A program made the position numbers and the translations under genes. DNA of 42,276 bases from Orenia metallireducens (GTDB lineage Bacteria > Bacillota > Halanaerobiia > Halobacteroidales > Halobacteroidaceae): contig NZ_PVNB01000033.1 of assembly GCF_003001995.1 (NCBI RefSeq), forward strand, positions 1 to 42,276. Reading direction: 5' to 3'. Below, piece after piece: positions 1 through 8,175 of this stretch (position 1 is its first letter; every line of letters starts with the position of its first letter). The notes beneath the pieces were generated by a model. The model saw only the letters and a program-made list of their open reading frames with translations. It had not been told where the DNA came from and did not search any database.

Positions 1-110
1 TTTATAGAAGTTCTAGAAACACCATATTCGCGAGCAAGCTCTGATTTAGATTTATTACCTGATTGATAAAGTTCAACTATCGTTTGTTTAAAATCCTCTG
101 TATAACTCAT
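1..110 (-). CDS. IS3-family transposase OrfA, partial (N-terminus)
   Basis: The gene runs off the left edge; 36 codons are visible, starting at the ATG at 108-110 behind an AAAGGG ribosome site. The peptide begins MSYTEDFKQTIVELYQSG and continues into a helix-turn-helix (SKSELAREYGVSRTSI), typical of the DNA-binding OrfA of IS3-family elements (HTH_Tnp_1). OrfA normally binds the IS ends and is joined to the OrfB integrase by frameshifting; OrfB would lie outside the window. The terminal repeat just upstream supports an IS end here. Whether the element is intact cannot be seen. Confidence 0.8.
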   Translation of the reverse strand, partial: MSYTEDFKQTIVELYQSGNKSKSELAREYGVSRTSI

Positions 111-164
111 ATGGACACACCCTTTCTTAGTTATATTGTAATATGTTCACTAAAGTGTGTCCAT
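111..164 (-). mobile_element. Terminal region of the IS3-like element
   Basis: Upstream of OrfA the sequence atggacacac (111-120) is repeated inverted as gtgtgtccat (155-164). Read on the minus strand, the outer copy starts TGGACACACTTTAG, which looks like the outer end of an IS3-type element (5'-TG). The inner copy overlaps the region just before the OrfA start. The exact boundary and target-site duplication cannot be confirmed without the other end. Confidence 0.55.
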
Positions 165-227
165 GATTTTATACTAGCATCATAGTGTAATAATCTAAAA
201 TATAAATATTATTAATATAAATCATGT

Positions 228-262
228 AAGAAAATCCCCCTGAAACTCAGGAGGATTTTCTT
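228..262 (-). terminator. Terminator of the tsa operon
   Basis: A near-perfect dyad (aagaaaatcc with ggattttctt, inner cctga/ctcagg) lies immediately after, and partly over, the tsaD stop codon. It is well placed to end the tsaE-tsaB-rimI-tsaD transcript. No long U-tract follows, so it is a strong hairpin rather than a textbook terminator. Confidence 0.6.
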
Positions 263-1280
263 AACCTAACTTAAGATTAGGATTTGCATTTAATGAATAT
301 GGTGCTATCTCCCCAGTCAATTGGTATTTAAAATAGCCAGCTGTTCCAATCATTGCTGCATTATCGGTACATAACCTTGGCTGAGGATAGTATAGCTTAA
401 TCTCTAGTTCATCTAACTTCTCTTCTAGCTCTCTTCTTAAATGGCTGTTAGCAGAAACACCACCTGATAATAAAACCCTCTTAACTTTCTTATCTTGAGC
501 AGCCTTAACTACTTTAGCAGTTAAGACATCTACTACCGCCTGCTGGAAGCTTGCTGCTAAATCAGCCTTGGGAATCTCTTCTCCCTTCTGCTTCTTCTGA
601 TTTATGTAGTTTAAAACAGCTGTCTTTAAACCACTAAAGCTGAAGTCATAATTATCATCATAAATTAATGGACGGGGTAAATCAATTGCTTGACTATCTC
701 CCTCTTTAGCCAATTTATCAATAGCTGGTCCCCCTGGATAACCAATCTCCATTACTCGAGCTACCTTGTCAAAGGCCTCTCCAGCAGCATCATCTTTAGT
801 TCTACCCAAAATCTGATAAGCACCTAGCTCTTCAAAATATAATAAATCGGTATGTCCTCCTGATACTGTTAAACAGACTAGTGGTGGTTCTATCTCTGGG
901 TGGGAGATGAAATTAGAATAAATATGCCCTTCAATATGATTGATCCCAACTAAAGGTAGATTATAGGCATAAGCTATGGCTTTAGCTGCTGCAATCCCAA
1001 CCAATAACCCTCCAACCAAGCCTGGTCCATAAGTAACCGCTACTAAAGACAAGTCCTCATAATCTACTCCTGCTTCTTCTAAAGCATCCTCAATTACTGG
1101 ATTAATCAGCTCTACATGTTTGCGAGAAGCTATTTCAGGGACAACTCCACCAAACTTCCGATGTAAATCGATCTGAGAGGCTACCACATTTGATAATACC
1201 TCTTTACCATCTTTAATTACTGCTGCCGATGTTTCATCACAAGAACTCTCAATTGCTAATATTAAAAATTCTTCCTTCAT
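261..1280 (-). CDS. tsaD: tRNA N6-adenosine threonylcarbamoyltransferase TsaD
   Basis: TsaD transfers the threonylcarbamoyl group from TC-AMP to A37 of ANN-decoding tRNAs (t6A) in the cytoplasm, working with TsaB and TsaE. Visible family features are the ASKHA-type opening [14 protein letters not shown], the metal-binding pair H115 and H119 in [16 protein letters not shown], and the C-terminal nucleotide-binding [11 protein letters not shown]. From the ATG at 1278-1280 it is 339 residues, the usual length. An upstream in-frame ATG at 1328 would add 16 residues ([10 protein letters not shown]...), but these come from the repeat array in the gap and precede the GGGAG ribosome site, so I reject it. 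It is last in the tsaE-tsaB-rimI-tsaD order. Family assignment is very secure; start fairly secure. Confidence 0.97.
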   Translation of the reverse strand: MKEEFLILAIESSCDETSAAVIKDGKEVLSNVVASQIDLHRKFGGVVPEIASRKHVELINPVIEDALEEAGVDYEDLSLVAVTYGPGLVGGLLVGIAAAKAIAYAYNLPLVGINHIEGHIYSNFISHPEIEPPLVCLTVSGGHTDLLYFEELGAYQILGRTKDDAAGEAFDKVARVMEIGYPGGPAIDKLAKEGDSQAIDLPRPLIYDDNYDFSFSGLKTAVLNYINQKKQKGEEIPKADLAASFQQAVVDVLTAKVVKAAQDKKVKRVLLSGGVSANSHLRRELEEKLDELEIKLYYPQPRLCTDNAAMIGTAGYFKYQLTGEIAPYSLNANPNLKLG

Positions 1281-1304
1281 TACTTCTTCAACTCCCAAAT
1301 AATT

Positions 1305-1395
1305 CAGTTTACAATTATCAATGTACAATGTACAATTAAAGAATTAATAAATTTTATCTTTTAATTGTTAATTGTAAACTGTAAATTGTACATTG
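1305..1395. repeat. Inverted pair of 7-bp repeat arrays (family A)
   Basis: Left arm 1305-1339 reads as five heptads: CAGTTTA CAATTAT, then CAATGTA twice, then CAATTAA. Right arm 1361-1395 reads TTAATTG twice, TAAACTG, TAAATTG, TACATTG, which is the same family on the other strand. The arms can pair across a 21-nt loop. The array fills the rimI-tsaD gap, beginning next to the rimI stop codon. Confidence 0.8.
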
Positions 1396-1398
1396 CTT

Positions 1399-1848
1399 TT
1401 AAAGCTGTTTCCACATAATCACCGCATCTTCTTTATTATCACTATAATAATTCTTACGTACCCCCACCTCTACAAAGCCTTCTTGAAGATATAATTTACG
1501 GGCTCTCTGATTAGAAACCCTGACCTCCAGAGTGGCTTTATTAATCTGATTCTCCCTAACATCCTTAAATAGCTCCTCTAATATCAAGGTGGCTATTCCT
1601 TGCCTTCTATACTCTTTAGCAACAGCTAAAGTAGTAATATGAGCCTCATCAAAGATTAGCCATGCTCCTATATAACCCACTACCTTATCACCTATACTAG
1701 CCACTAGATAATAAGCATATTGATTCTTCAACTCACTAATAAAAGCATTTTTAGACCATGGACTACCAAAGGACTCTTCTTCAATCACCAATACCTCTTG
1801 GATATCAGCAAGTAGCATTGGTCTAGTCTCTATATTATTCAACTCCAA
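1399..1848 (-). CDS. rimI: Ribosomal-protein-S18-alanine N-acetyltransferase RimI-like (GNAT)
   Basis: A 149-residue GNAT acetyltransferase of the RimI family, which acetylates the N-terminal alanine of ribosomal protein S18 and possibly other proteins using acetyl-CoA. The acetyl-CoA loop RRQGIA (residues 81-86), the strand ITTLAV before it, and ATLEVRVSNQRARKLYLQEGF-type motif B are all present. The best start is a TTG at 1846-1848, six bases behind an AGAGG site; the first internal ATG would remove ten residues. It lies 10 bp after tsaB. Its place between tsaB and tsaD is the common Firmicute arrangement, which strengthens the call; the substrate is inferred from family only. Confidence 0.9.
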   Translation of the reverse strand: MELNNIETRPMLLADIQEVLVIEEESFGSPWSKNAFISELKNQYAYYLVASIGDKVVGYIGAWLIFDEAHITTLAVAKEYRRQGIATLILEELFKDVRENQINKATLEVRVSNQRARKLYLQEGFVEVGVRKNYYSDNKEDAVIMWKQL

Positions 1849-1858
1849 CTACATCCTC

Positions 1859-2563
1859 TCAATTATTATGCTTCTTCTCCCATTGAATCTCTGCTTGTGA
1901 ACGCTTAAGATAATTAGGCGTCAAAGCAAATAAATTATCTTCCTTACCTTCAAGAAGTTTCTTTAAGGATAGCTCACCTATAATTGAAGCCTTAGGTAAA
2001 TTAAAACTAGAACTTACAAATTTAGGCTGCTTAATCTCTTTAATAATCTTATCCTTATATTTGGTAGCTACCTCTCCAATAAAGTAAATAACTTCATCTA
2101 TATCAGCCAGCTCTTTTAGTAGATCATCAATCGCAATTAAAGACTCTTGACTTTCTGCTTCTAAGTTCTCCTCGCCCTTGCCTTTATATAAGGCAGTAAA
2201 GACCCTATCCCTGCGGCCATCTATCATTGGACATAGATAAGCAGAAGTATATTTTAGATTATAAGCTATAGCCTCTAAAGTAGATACACCTATCATAGGT
2301 ATCTGCAATGCCTGAGCCATAGTCTTAGCTGTAGTTAGACCAATTCTGATTCCAGTAAAAGAACCTGGTCCTAACCCTACACCAATTCCTTCTAAGTCTT
2401 GAGGTTCATAACTAGAGTTCTCTAGTAAGCTAACCAGTTGGGGCATCAATCGCTGAGAGTGAGTATTAGTTAAATTCAATAACTCCTCACCTATCAAACC
2501 ATCTTCAGAAATCAAAGCCACGCTTCCTGCATTTGTAGAACTATCAATTGCTAAGGTCAACAT
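1859..2563 (-). CDS. tsaB: tRNA threonylcarbamoyladenosine biosynthesis protein TsaB
   Basis: TsaB is the inactive ASKHA-fold partner of TsaD and scaffolds the TsaBDE complex that makes t6A37. The N-terminus MLTLAIDSSTNAGSVAL, and GIGVGLGPGSFTGIRIGL near residues 60-80 are the diagnostic signatures; 234 residues is the normal length. The C-terminal half (from about residue 110) is less conserved, as in other TsaB. Its start lies inside the end of tsaE (20-bp overlap, 2544-2563), indicating translational coupling in one operon. Confidence 0.95.
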   Translation of the reverse strand: MLTLAIDSSTNAGSVALISEDGLIGEELLNLTNTHSQRLMPQLVSLLENSSYEPQDLEGIGVGLGPGSFTGIRIGLTTAKTMAQALQIPMIGVSTLEAIAYNLKYTSAYLCPMIDGRRDRVFTALYKGKGEENLEAESQESLIAIDDLLKELADIDEVIYFIGEVATKYKDKIIKEIKQPKFVSSSFNLPKASIIGELSLKKLLEGKEDNLFALTPNYLKRSQAEIQWEKKHNN

Positions 2564-3014
2564 CTTTTTTCAACTCCGCCATTAATCCAATGAATTTATT
2601 TGCTTGGGGAATAATCCGAATCTCTCTATCAGTTCCTTCTCCCCTCAAATTAATATCTAGATATTGGTCAGGCATCAATGCCCCTGATTTATCAGGCCAT
2701 TCAATAATAGTCACACCATCCCCATATAAGTACTCTTCAAAGCCTAAATCAAATAACTCATCCTCTTGGCGAATACGATAAAGATCCATATGATTGACCT
2801 TATACTTGCCTCTGTATTCATTAACAATAGTATAAGTTGGACTAGTAATATCAGCTTTAACCCCTAATCCTGCACAAATTCCTTTGGCTAAACTGGTCTT
2901 ACCAGCTCCTAAGTCTCCTTGTAAGCAAACAATATCTCCAGGTGCTAATTTCTTTCCTAATTCTTCTCCTACCTTGAAAGTCTCCTCGGGATTGCTAGTA
3001 TTGATTTTAATCAT
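2544..3014 (-). CDS. tsaE: tRNA threonylcarbamoyladenosine biosynthesis ATPase TsaE
   Basis: A 156-residue P-loop ATPase needed for cycling of the TsaBD complex in t6A synthesis. The Walker A GDLGAGKTS (residues 33-41), the switch-like SPTYTIVNEY, the MDLYRI segment and the IIEWPD motif are typical of TsaE/YjeE. The ATG at 3012-3014 follows an AGAGGTGG ribosome site. It is the first clear gene of the tsa operon; a candidate short reading frame and a TATAAT hexamer (3207-3212, with no good -35) lie upstream. Confidence 0.95.
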   Translation of the reverse strand: MIKINTSNPEETFKVGEELGKKLAPGDIVCLQGDLGAGKTSLAKGICAGLGVKADITSPTYTIVNEYRGKYKVNHMDLYRIRQEDELFDLGFEEYLYGDGVTIIEWPDKSGALMPDQYLDINLRGEGTDREIRIIPQANKFIGLMAELKKDVDLSN

Positions 3015-3049
3015 TATTAAATTCCACCTCTTTATTTATTATATTATAA

Positions 3050-3148
3050 TTAACTCATTATATTGTTATCCAGTAAATCTTCAAAACTATCTAAAATCTC
3101 CTCTATTTCTTTAATAGATAGTAACTTTATAATAACTTCATTCTCCAC
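3050..3148 (-). CDS. Possible 32-residue peptide upstream of tsaE
   Basis: A short reading frame starts with GTG at 3146-3148, about ten bases behind a GAAGGA site, and ends at 3050-3052, 35 bp before tsaE. The peptide starts MENEVIIKLLSIKEIEEILD and is rich in I, L and E, like an amphipathic helix. No family is recognised. It could be a leader peptide, a real small protein or chance; the start codon and its A-rich spacer are suboptimal. This reading frame and a TATAAT hexamer at 3207-3212 are the main contents of the gap 3015-3281. Confidence 0.3.
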   Translation of the reverse strand: MENEVIIKLLSIKEIEEILDSFEDLLDNNIMS

Positions 3149-3281
3149 ATATGTTTTTTTTCCTTCACTTTTCTCTAGTCTATCCTAATAAAAGCTAGCT
3201 TATTTAATTATACTAAAGTACCACTTAGATAATATCATCATTTAAGCCTTAACTACAAGTAGAATTAATATAAATTTATCA

Positions 3282-3320
3282 AAAAAAAATTAACTACTAG
3301 CTATTAATAGCTAGTAGTTA
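3282..3320 (-). terminator. Terminator of the LolA-like/TPR gene
   Basis: A 30-bp perfect palindrome (3291-3320, built on taactactagcta / tagctagtagtta) directly follows the gene, and on the minus strand it runs into a T9 tract (complement of 3282-3290). This is a strong intrinsic terminator. Its arms belong to the tagcta repeat family seen elsewhere. Confidence 0.9.
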
Positions 3321-3325
3321 AAAAT

Positions 3326-5656
3326 CTAAAATTGATTAATCTCTTCTATATGAACTAATAAATCCTGTAATAGTCTGAGTTCTTCACCTTCTAAGACAGA
3401 TTTAGCCATCTCCAGTTGTAGATTATCCTCTCTAATTCCACTGATAAGACCTACATAAAAGTATGACAGCTTATAATCATAATTCTCATAGATAGATTCT
3501 CTATACTTCACTAAGGCTTCAGTTAATCTACCTTGCTGACGTAACCTATCACCTTTGATTCGGTTAATCCTTCCTGGTACATAGATATCTTTGTAGTCTT
3601 GCTCCAAATCACCTATCCTATCAATCAATTCCAATAGCTCTCTTCCTAGTGCCTCTTCTCCAGCGGTTATTATCTGCTCTGCTTCTGCTTTAGCCAAATC
3701 AATGTGATTAACTATTAAATAGGCTATAGCTAAATTATAATGATTCTCTAGATTATCCTGCCGATTAAGTGCTAGTTTAAAATAAGAGATAGCCTGATCT
3801 AAATCACCAGCTGAAAACTTATACTTACCCAACAGTTGATAAATTTTTGCTTGAGAATCAATCTCCAATAGCTGGTCTAACTTATTTAATTCCTTCTGAC
3901 CTTCTTCTTCAAAATAGATATACCCTAAACGTCTGTGAATCTCACCTACCTCTTCTTCTGTTAATAATCCCTCTTGTTGTAATGCAGAATGGTAAATATC
4001 AATTGCTGCATCAAGGTTATACTTCTTAACTATCTCTCCAATCTGCAAATAGAACTCTCCAAAGTTATTCTCTTCTAAAATCTTAGTAAATATGCTTAGC
4101 CCTTTTTCATTATCACCAATAGCTAAATAGCTTTCTGCTACCTTAAATCTTAAATTTAAATTACCTGCACTTCTATTTTGTAATGCCTGATACTCCTCTA
4201 AAGCCAGCTCATATTTTCCTATCTTAAAATAAAAGTCAGCTAAACGCCTTTGATTTTCTAAGGAATCATCTAAACAAACGATATATTCATATAATTCTTC
4301 TGCCTTGTTACTTTTACCTACCTTATCATAAAATTGAGCTAATTTAATATAAACCCAAGTATCCTCAGGTGCTAACTCAACTGATTTAGAATAAGACTGA
4401 TAAGCTTTAAATTCTTCACCTTTTTCCAGGTAGATATCAGCTAAATAGGTTCTATAGTTCTTATTCTTAGGTTCTAATTTTACTAATTTCTCTGCTACAC
4501 CTTCAGCACGATCTAACATATACTTACCATATTCATCGGCTAAATTACTATAAACCCAAAAAAGCTTTTCTAGATAAAGAGTGTTCTTAGGTTCTAAATC
4601 AATTGCTTTCTCTAAAGAATAACGAGCATTGTTGATTCTACCTAACTGTAGCTGTACCTCTCCCAATAGATAATTTAGCTCTGCATCATTATAAACTGAT
4701 TGTAATGCTACTCTAATCTCACCTAAGGCCTCTCTATATCTTCCTTGCATCTGATATATCTCTACAAGCTTCTTTCTATACTCTATACTATCTTTTATTC
4801 TAATAGCATTCTGTAGACTATTGACAGCTTCTGTCAAATTGCCATCCTTGACATATAAATCACTTAATAACCAATATAGCTTATCATTATTCCGTTGCTC
4901 TTCTAACTTCTCTTTAAGCTGTTTGATTTTAGTCTGATAATCTGTATCAAAGCCTTTAGCAAAATCAAATTCGGTCAAACCAATATTAACATCCCAATTC
5001 TGATAGATAACTTCCATTAATAGCTTTCCTCCACCATCATTGACCACCATCTTTACTGGTAGCCAGATGCTAGAATCAAATAGAGTAATATCTTCATAAG
5101 TAATAGTTGCTAACCTAATATTAGCTCCATTAAAGATTTCGACCTTAGAGATAGTCTTATACTCCTTATCAATAAATACTCTTTGCAGAGTGAGCATATT
5201 CTCCAACTGGATAATATAAACTTCTCGCTTACCATCAATAGATTCACCTAATAACTCTATATTATATAAATCTCTTAAGTCAGATAAAGGTTCTTGGTAG
5301 TCTAATTGCCCCTTTAAAGGTAGGGAGTTCTTTAAAGTATTATAATCTGGAGGTAAATAAATCCATGGAATAGAGTTTAATAACCTATTCTCTTCTGCTG
5401 CTAATTGACTATAATCACTTAAATTATGACTCATTGACCTAGTTTCAGATTTCATCACTTGGGTTCGATAACCTATTACTTCTTCACCTACATATAATTT
5501 AGATACAATTGTCCCTTTAAAGTCTTTTACTTGCTCTAACTGAGAGACTACATCTGCTAATAAATCTTTAGCAGATATCTCTTCTGCTTTAATTGGAGTA
5601 GACAGAACTACCATTATCATTAAAATAAAAGCCAACAAATATCTCTTCAACTTCAT
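3326..5656 (-). CDS. Exported LolA-like domain protein with long TPR tail
   Basis: A 776-residue secreted protein with no named function. Residues 1-24 are a signal peptide (MKLKRYLLAFILMIMVVLST...KA). Residues about 30-240 resemble the LolA/RseB-like half-barrel fold of outer-membrane lipoprotein-sorting proteins (LADVVSQLEQVKDFKGTIVS at its start; later KTISKVEIF and LFDSSIWLPVKMVV). From about residue 250 to the end runs a long series of tetratricopeptide repeats, with clear units such as LYWLLSDLYVKDGNLTEAV and AELNYLLGEVQLQLGRINNA. The start is the ATG at 5654-5656 behind AGGAGG; an upstream in-frame ATG at 5710 lies in repeat DNA and would bury the signal peptide. TPRs suggest protein-protein contacts in the periplasm. 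The LolA-like call is from pattern only. Confidence 0.8.
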   Translation of the reverse strand: MKLKRYLLAFILMIMVVLSTPIKAEEISAKDLLADVVSQLEQVKDFKGTIVSKLYVGEEVIGYRTQVMKSETRSMSHNLSDYSQLAAEENRLLNSIPWIYLPPDYNTLKNSLPLKGQLDYQEPLSDLRDLYNIELLGESIDGKREVYIIQLENMLTLQRVFIDKEYKTISKVEIFNGANIRLATITYEDITLFDSSIWLPVKMVVNDGGGKLLMEVIYQNWDVNIGLTEFDFAKGFDTDYQTKIKQLKEKLEEQRNNDKLYWLLSDLYVKDGNLTEAVNSLQNAIRIKDSIEYRKKLVEIYQMQGRYREALGEIRVALQSVYNDAELNYLLGEVQLQLGRINNARYSLEKAIDLEPKNTLYLEKLFWVYSNLADEYGKYMLDRAEGVAEKLVKLEPKNKNYRTYLADIYLEKGEEFKAYQSYSKSVELAPEDTWVYIKLAQFYDKVGKSNKAEELYEYIVCLDDSLENQRRLADFYFKIGKYELALEEYQALQNRSAGNLNLRFKVAESYLAIGDNEKGLSIFTKILEENNFGEFYLQIGEIVKKYNLDAAIDIYHSALQQEGLLTEEEVGEIHRRLGYIYFEEEGQKELNKLDQLLEIDSQAKIYQLLGKYKFSAGDLDQAISYFKLALNRQDNLENHYNLAIAYLIVNHIDLAKAEAEQIITAGEEALGRELLELIDRIGDLEQDYKDIYVPGRINRIKGDRLRQQGRLTEALVKYRESIYENYDYKLSYFYVGLISGIREDNLQLEMAKSVLEGEELRLLQDLLVHIEEINQF

Positions 5657-5687
5657 AATCTCCTCCTTCCAAATTACTATGTTAAGA

Positions 5688-5757
5688 CAGTGAGAAACAA
5701 CTAGTGACAAGTCAATAGTAAGTAATTTTACTATTGACCTGCCACTAGCTACTAAAT
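5688..5757. repeat. 7-bp repeat array forming a hairpin (family B)
   Basis: Degenerate heptads of the agtgac type (cagtgag, tagtgac, tagtaag) turn into their inverse (actattg, actagct). An 11-bp perfect stem (5711-5721 with 5728-5738) is extended by ctagtg/cactag at 5701-5706 and 5743-5748. It sits upstream of the LolA/TPR gene and could act as a terminator for reading from the amidohydrolase side. Confidence 0.7.
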
Positions 5758-6057
5758 TGCTGTATTAATCATCTTTATCAACAATATTTAACTATATCTA
5801 CTATGTTTTTTTCATTATAAACGCTAATCTCCTTTAGCAACTTAGACTCAATCTAAGAATAAGTTTAAGCAGACAATAAATATATTCTAAAAACTTATTT
5901 GTTTTAGAAAGTTAAGTTTAATCTACCTCCCTAACTATCTAAGCACCTGATACTGAAATTATCAATATAAAGAAATCATTAAATTACAGCTTAAAATCAC
6001 AAAGTTATAATAAGCAAAGTAATTTATCTTACTTGATATATTCTATAAATAGTAGCA
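5758..6057. other. AT-rich gap upstream of the LolA/TPR gene
   Basis: No gene is seen. On the minus strand a TATAAT hexamer (5814-5819) has only a weak TTGCTA -35 at 5835-5840 with a 15-bp spacer, so a promoter for the LolA/TPR gene here is possible but unproven. The rest shows no recognisable RNA or repeat. Confidence 0.4.
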
Positions 6058-7227
6058 TTACTCCTCTATTCTATTTAAAGTAATATAGACAAAAAGTGCC
6101 ACTCCTATCTTTAATGCTCTTTCATCAAAATTAAATTTAGGATGATGACCAGGATAATAATCTTCACTAGGGTCTGCTGCCCCCAATCTAAAGAAAATAC
6201 CAGGTACTTGCTGTAAGTAATAAGCAAAATCCTCTGCCCCCATAGAAGATTGGGAGATATACTTAATCTCATCAACATAGGGGATTGCTCCTATAGCATC
6301 TTTGAGTTCATGTACTAATTCTGTCGAATTGATTAGAACTGGATAACCAAATCTATAATCAAGATTATAATCAGACCTCTGACTTAAAGTAATACCTCTA
6401 ATAATCTGTTCTATCATTTCAGGCATCATCTTCCTTAAGTCAGGGTCAGTTGTCCGTACTGTTCCTGTTATCTCAACTTCATCAGCAATGACATTTCTCT
6501 TATATCCACCATTAATAGTTCCTAAACTAATTACTGCTGATTTTTGTGGATTAATCTGCCTACTAACAACAGTCTGTAAGGCTGTTACTACTTGACTGGC
6601 AGTTATAATTGCATCTACCCCTTGGTGTGGTGCTGCTGCATGTCCGCCCTTTCCTTTAATTAGTAGATCAATCTCATCTGCTGCTGCCGACCCTACCTTA
6701 GGTTGTACCCCTATAGTCCCAGTAGGAAGTGACTCCTCTACATGTAGTCCAAAGATGTTATCAACCTGTGGTTCTTCTAAAACTCCTGCCTCAATTAAAG
6801 GTAAAGCCCCTCCTGGTCCTTCTTCTGCTGGTTGAAAGATAAATTTCACCTTTCCCTTTAACCTATCTCTAAACTTGCTCAATACCTTGGCTACACCCAA
6901 GAGTATTGCAGTATGTCCATCATGTCCACAGGCATGCATTACCCCTGTAACCTTGGACTTATAACTAACCTTAGTCTTCTCTTCAATCGGTAAAGCATCA
7001 ATATCAGCCCTTAAAGCAATCACTGGTCCTTCTCCACAATCTAATAAAGCAACTACTCCCGTGGTAGCTATTCTCTTAACCTCTAAATCTAGCTTCTTTA
7101 AAAAATCAAATATCTTTTGAGAGGTTCTATACTCTTCAAAACCCATTTCAGGATATTGATGAATATCCCTTCTGATTGTAATCAATTGCTCTTCTATACC
7201 TTCAATAAACTTGATAATCTCATCCAT
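6058..7227 (-). CDS. M20-family amidohydrolase (N-acyl amino acid hydrolase type)
   Basis: A 389-residue cytoplasmic zinc peptidase of subfamily M20D, whose members remove acyl groups from N-acyl amino acids (hippurate hydrolase, IAA-amino acid hydrolase, N-acetyl-diaminopimelate deacetylase relatives). Seen motifs: RRDIHQYPEMGFEE at the N-terminus, ALRADIDALP, the metal-binding ACGHDGH, FQPAEEGPGG with the catalytic glutamates, GHAAAPHQGVD at the start of the dimerisation lid, and GAEDFAYYL with VPGIFFRLG near the end. The ATG follows AGGAAGTGAG. It has its own promoter and stands alone, so context does not identify the substrate. Confidence 0.92.
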   Translation of the reverse strand: MDEIIKFIEGIEEQLITIRRDIHQYPEMGFEEYRTSQKIFDFLKKLDLEVKRIATTGVVALLDCGEGPVIALRADIDALPIEEKTKVSYKSKVTGVMHACGHDGHTAILLGVAKVLSKFRDRLKGKVKFIFQPAEEGPGGALPLIEAGVLEEPQVDNIFGLHVEESLPTGTIGVQPKVGSAAADEIDLLIKGKGGHAAAPHQGVDAIITASQVVTALQTVVSRQINPQKSAVISLGTINGGYKRNVIADEVEITGTVRTTDPDLRKMMPEMIEQIIRGITLSQRSDYNLDYRFGYPVLINSTELVHELKDAIGAIPYVDEIKYISQSSMGAEDFAYYLQQVPGIFFRLGAADPSEDYYPGHHPKFNFDERALKIGVALFVYITLNRIEE

Positions 7228-7250
7228 AATCTCACTTCCTTAATTCAAAT

Positions 7251-7285
7251 TAGCTAATAGCTACTAGCCATTGGCTACTACATAT
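7251..7285. repeat. Short 7-bp repeat array (family C)
   Basis: Five consecutive heptads TAGCTAA TAGCTAC TAGCCAT TGGCTAC TACATAT lie in the leader of the M20 gene, between its promoter and start codon. The centre (tagccat-tggcta) is self-complementary. Confidence 0.65.
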
Positions 7286-7314
7286 ATATTAATCAAGGAA
7301 GATAAAGATAACAA
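7286..7314 (-). promoter_or_regulatory. Sigma-A type promoter of the M20 amidohydrolase gene
   Basis: On the minus strand TTGTTA (7309-7314) is followed after exactly 17 bp by TAATAT (7286-7291). It points to the M20 gene and starts just after the terminator of ndoA. Confidence 0.6.
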
Positions 7315-7352
7315 AAAATAATTTTAGCTAAGTAATTTAAATTACTTAGCTA
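7315..7352 (-). terminator. Terminator after ndoA
   Basis: A 28-bp perfect palindrome (7325-7352, tagctaagtaattt and its inverse) lies 11 bp past the toxin stop codon and is followed on the minus strand by AAATTATTTTTTG. Confidence 0.8.
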
Positions 7353-7363
7353 CAGGGTTAAAT

Positions 7364-7723
7364 TTATAATTCAACTAGACCAATGCTAATCTCTAATGCC
7401 TTATTTACTTCCTCTACTATCTTATCACCGAGATGAGTTACATGTCTTTTTAAACGTTTCTTATCTATAGTCCTAATCTGTTCAAGTAAAATAACTGAAT
7501 CCCTATCTAAACTAGAGGTTGTTGAATCAATCTCTACATGAGTAGGAAGTTTTGCTTTATCGATTTTAGAAGTAATTGCTGCAATAATTACTGTAGGACT
7601 ATACTTGTTTCCGATATCATTTTGTATTACCAATACAGGTCTAATCCCCCCTTGCTCTGAACCAACAACAGGGTTCAAATCTGCATAGTAAACATCACCT
7701 CGTTTAATTGTCAATTTAATCAC
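7364..7723 (-). CDS. ndoA: EndoA/MazF-type mRNA endoribonuclease toxin
   Basis: A 119-residue toxin of the MazF/PemK family, closely resembling Bacillus EndoA, which cuts mRNA at short U-rich sites when freed from its antitoxin. Seen: [31 protein letters not shown] with R28 and AAITSKI with T51, equivalent to the catalytic Arg and Thr of EndoA, and [16 protein letters not shown]. Length is normal and no catalytic residue is missing, so it should be active. Its start overlaps the antitoxin stop by 8 bp, the usual coupling in this family. A strong terminator follows. Confidence 0.96.
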   Translation of the reverse strand: MIKLTIKRGDVYYADLNPVVGSEQGGIRPVLVIQNDIGNKYSPTVIIAAITSKIDKAKLPTHVEIDSTTSSLDRDSVILLEQIRTIDKKRLKRHVTHLGDKIVEEVNKALEISIGLVEL

Positions 7724-7994
7724 ACTCCGCTAATCTAGCCTCATAATTAAAAAAGGTGTTATTCTCAACCATAAAGCATTCTGTTGCTATACAAAGATTT
7801 ATTTTGGCCATCTCTAAATATCCCTGTTTCATCTCATCTCGAAATTTACTGCTACGCAGTTGATTAACATAGACTTCCATAGCATCACTAATAAATTGAC
7901 TACGATCTTGATTATCCTCTTTAATGAAGCCATCGATTTCTTGTAATAAATTATTTGGCAGACTGATCATAACCTTCTTTAAATTAGTAGTCAA
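7716..7994 (-). CDS. ndoAI: EndoAI-type ribbon-helix-helix antitoxin
   Basis: The antitoxin of the pair: an N-terminal ribbon-helix-helix DNA-binding domain ([21 protein letters not shown], then [16 protein letters not shown]) and a C-terminal toxin-binding tail ([13 protein letters not shown]). I place the start at the TTG at 7992-7994 because a full GGAGGTG site (8001-8007) sits six bases before it, giving 92 residues ([13 protein letters not shown]...). An upstream ATG at 8021 would put the ribosome site inside the gene. Such antitoxins normally bind EndoA and repress their own operon. Confidence 0.92.
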   Translation of the reverse strand: MTTNLKKVMISLPNNLLQEIDGFIKEDNQDRSQFISDAMEVYVNQLRSSKFRDEMKQGYLEMAKINLCIATECFMVENNTFFNYEARLAECD

Positions 7995-8047
7995 AAAGAA
8001 CACCTCCAAGTTGTAGCTCAAACTTACATTAATATATGTTTAATAGT

Positions 8048-8076
8048 TTTATAACGTGTATAAGTTTATGATTGAA
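8048..8076 (-). promoter_or_regulatory. Possible promoter of the ndoAI-ndoA operon
   Basis: On the minus strand TTCAAT (8071-8076), 17 bp, TATAAA (8048-8053). The -35 is weak. The spacer holds the partly symmetrical TTATACACGTTATAA, which could be an operator for the ribbon-helix-helix antitoxin; this is inference. Confidence 0.3.
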
Positions 8077-8140
8077 CAGGGATAAAAAAATAATCTATAC
8101 CCTAGTTTTTACATTTTTCCGTAATTTATACATTTTAATG

Positions 8141-8168
8141 AATAAAAAGAGACGTTGTTAACGTCTCT
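8141..8168 (-). terminator. Terminator of the 54-residue gene
   Basis: A 9-bp perfect stem (agagacgtt / aacgtctct, 8148-8168) with a 3-nt loop is followed on the minus strand by TTTTATT. It separates the small gene from the toxin-antitoxin operon, so the two are distinct transcripts. Confidence 0.88.
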
Positions 8169-8175
8169 ATATATT

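Noticed and set aside
1281-1328. N-terminal extension of TsaD from the upstream ATG
   Set aside because: The extra residues are encoded by the 7-bp repeat array, lie before the ribosome site and are absent from the family.
5657-5710. N-terminal extension of the LolA/TPR protein
   Set aside because: It would place 18 residues before a normal signal peptide and comes from repeat DNA; a good ribosome site precedes the internal ATG.
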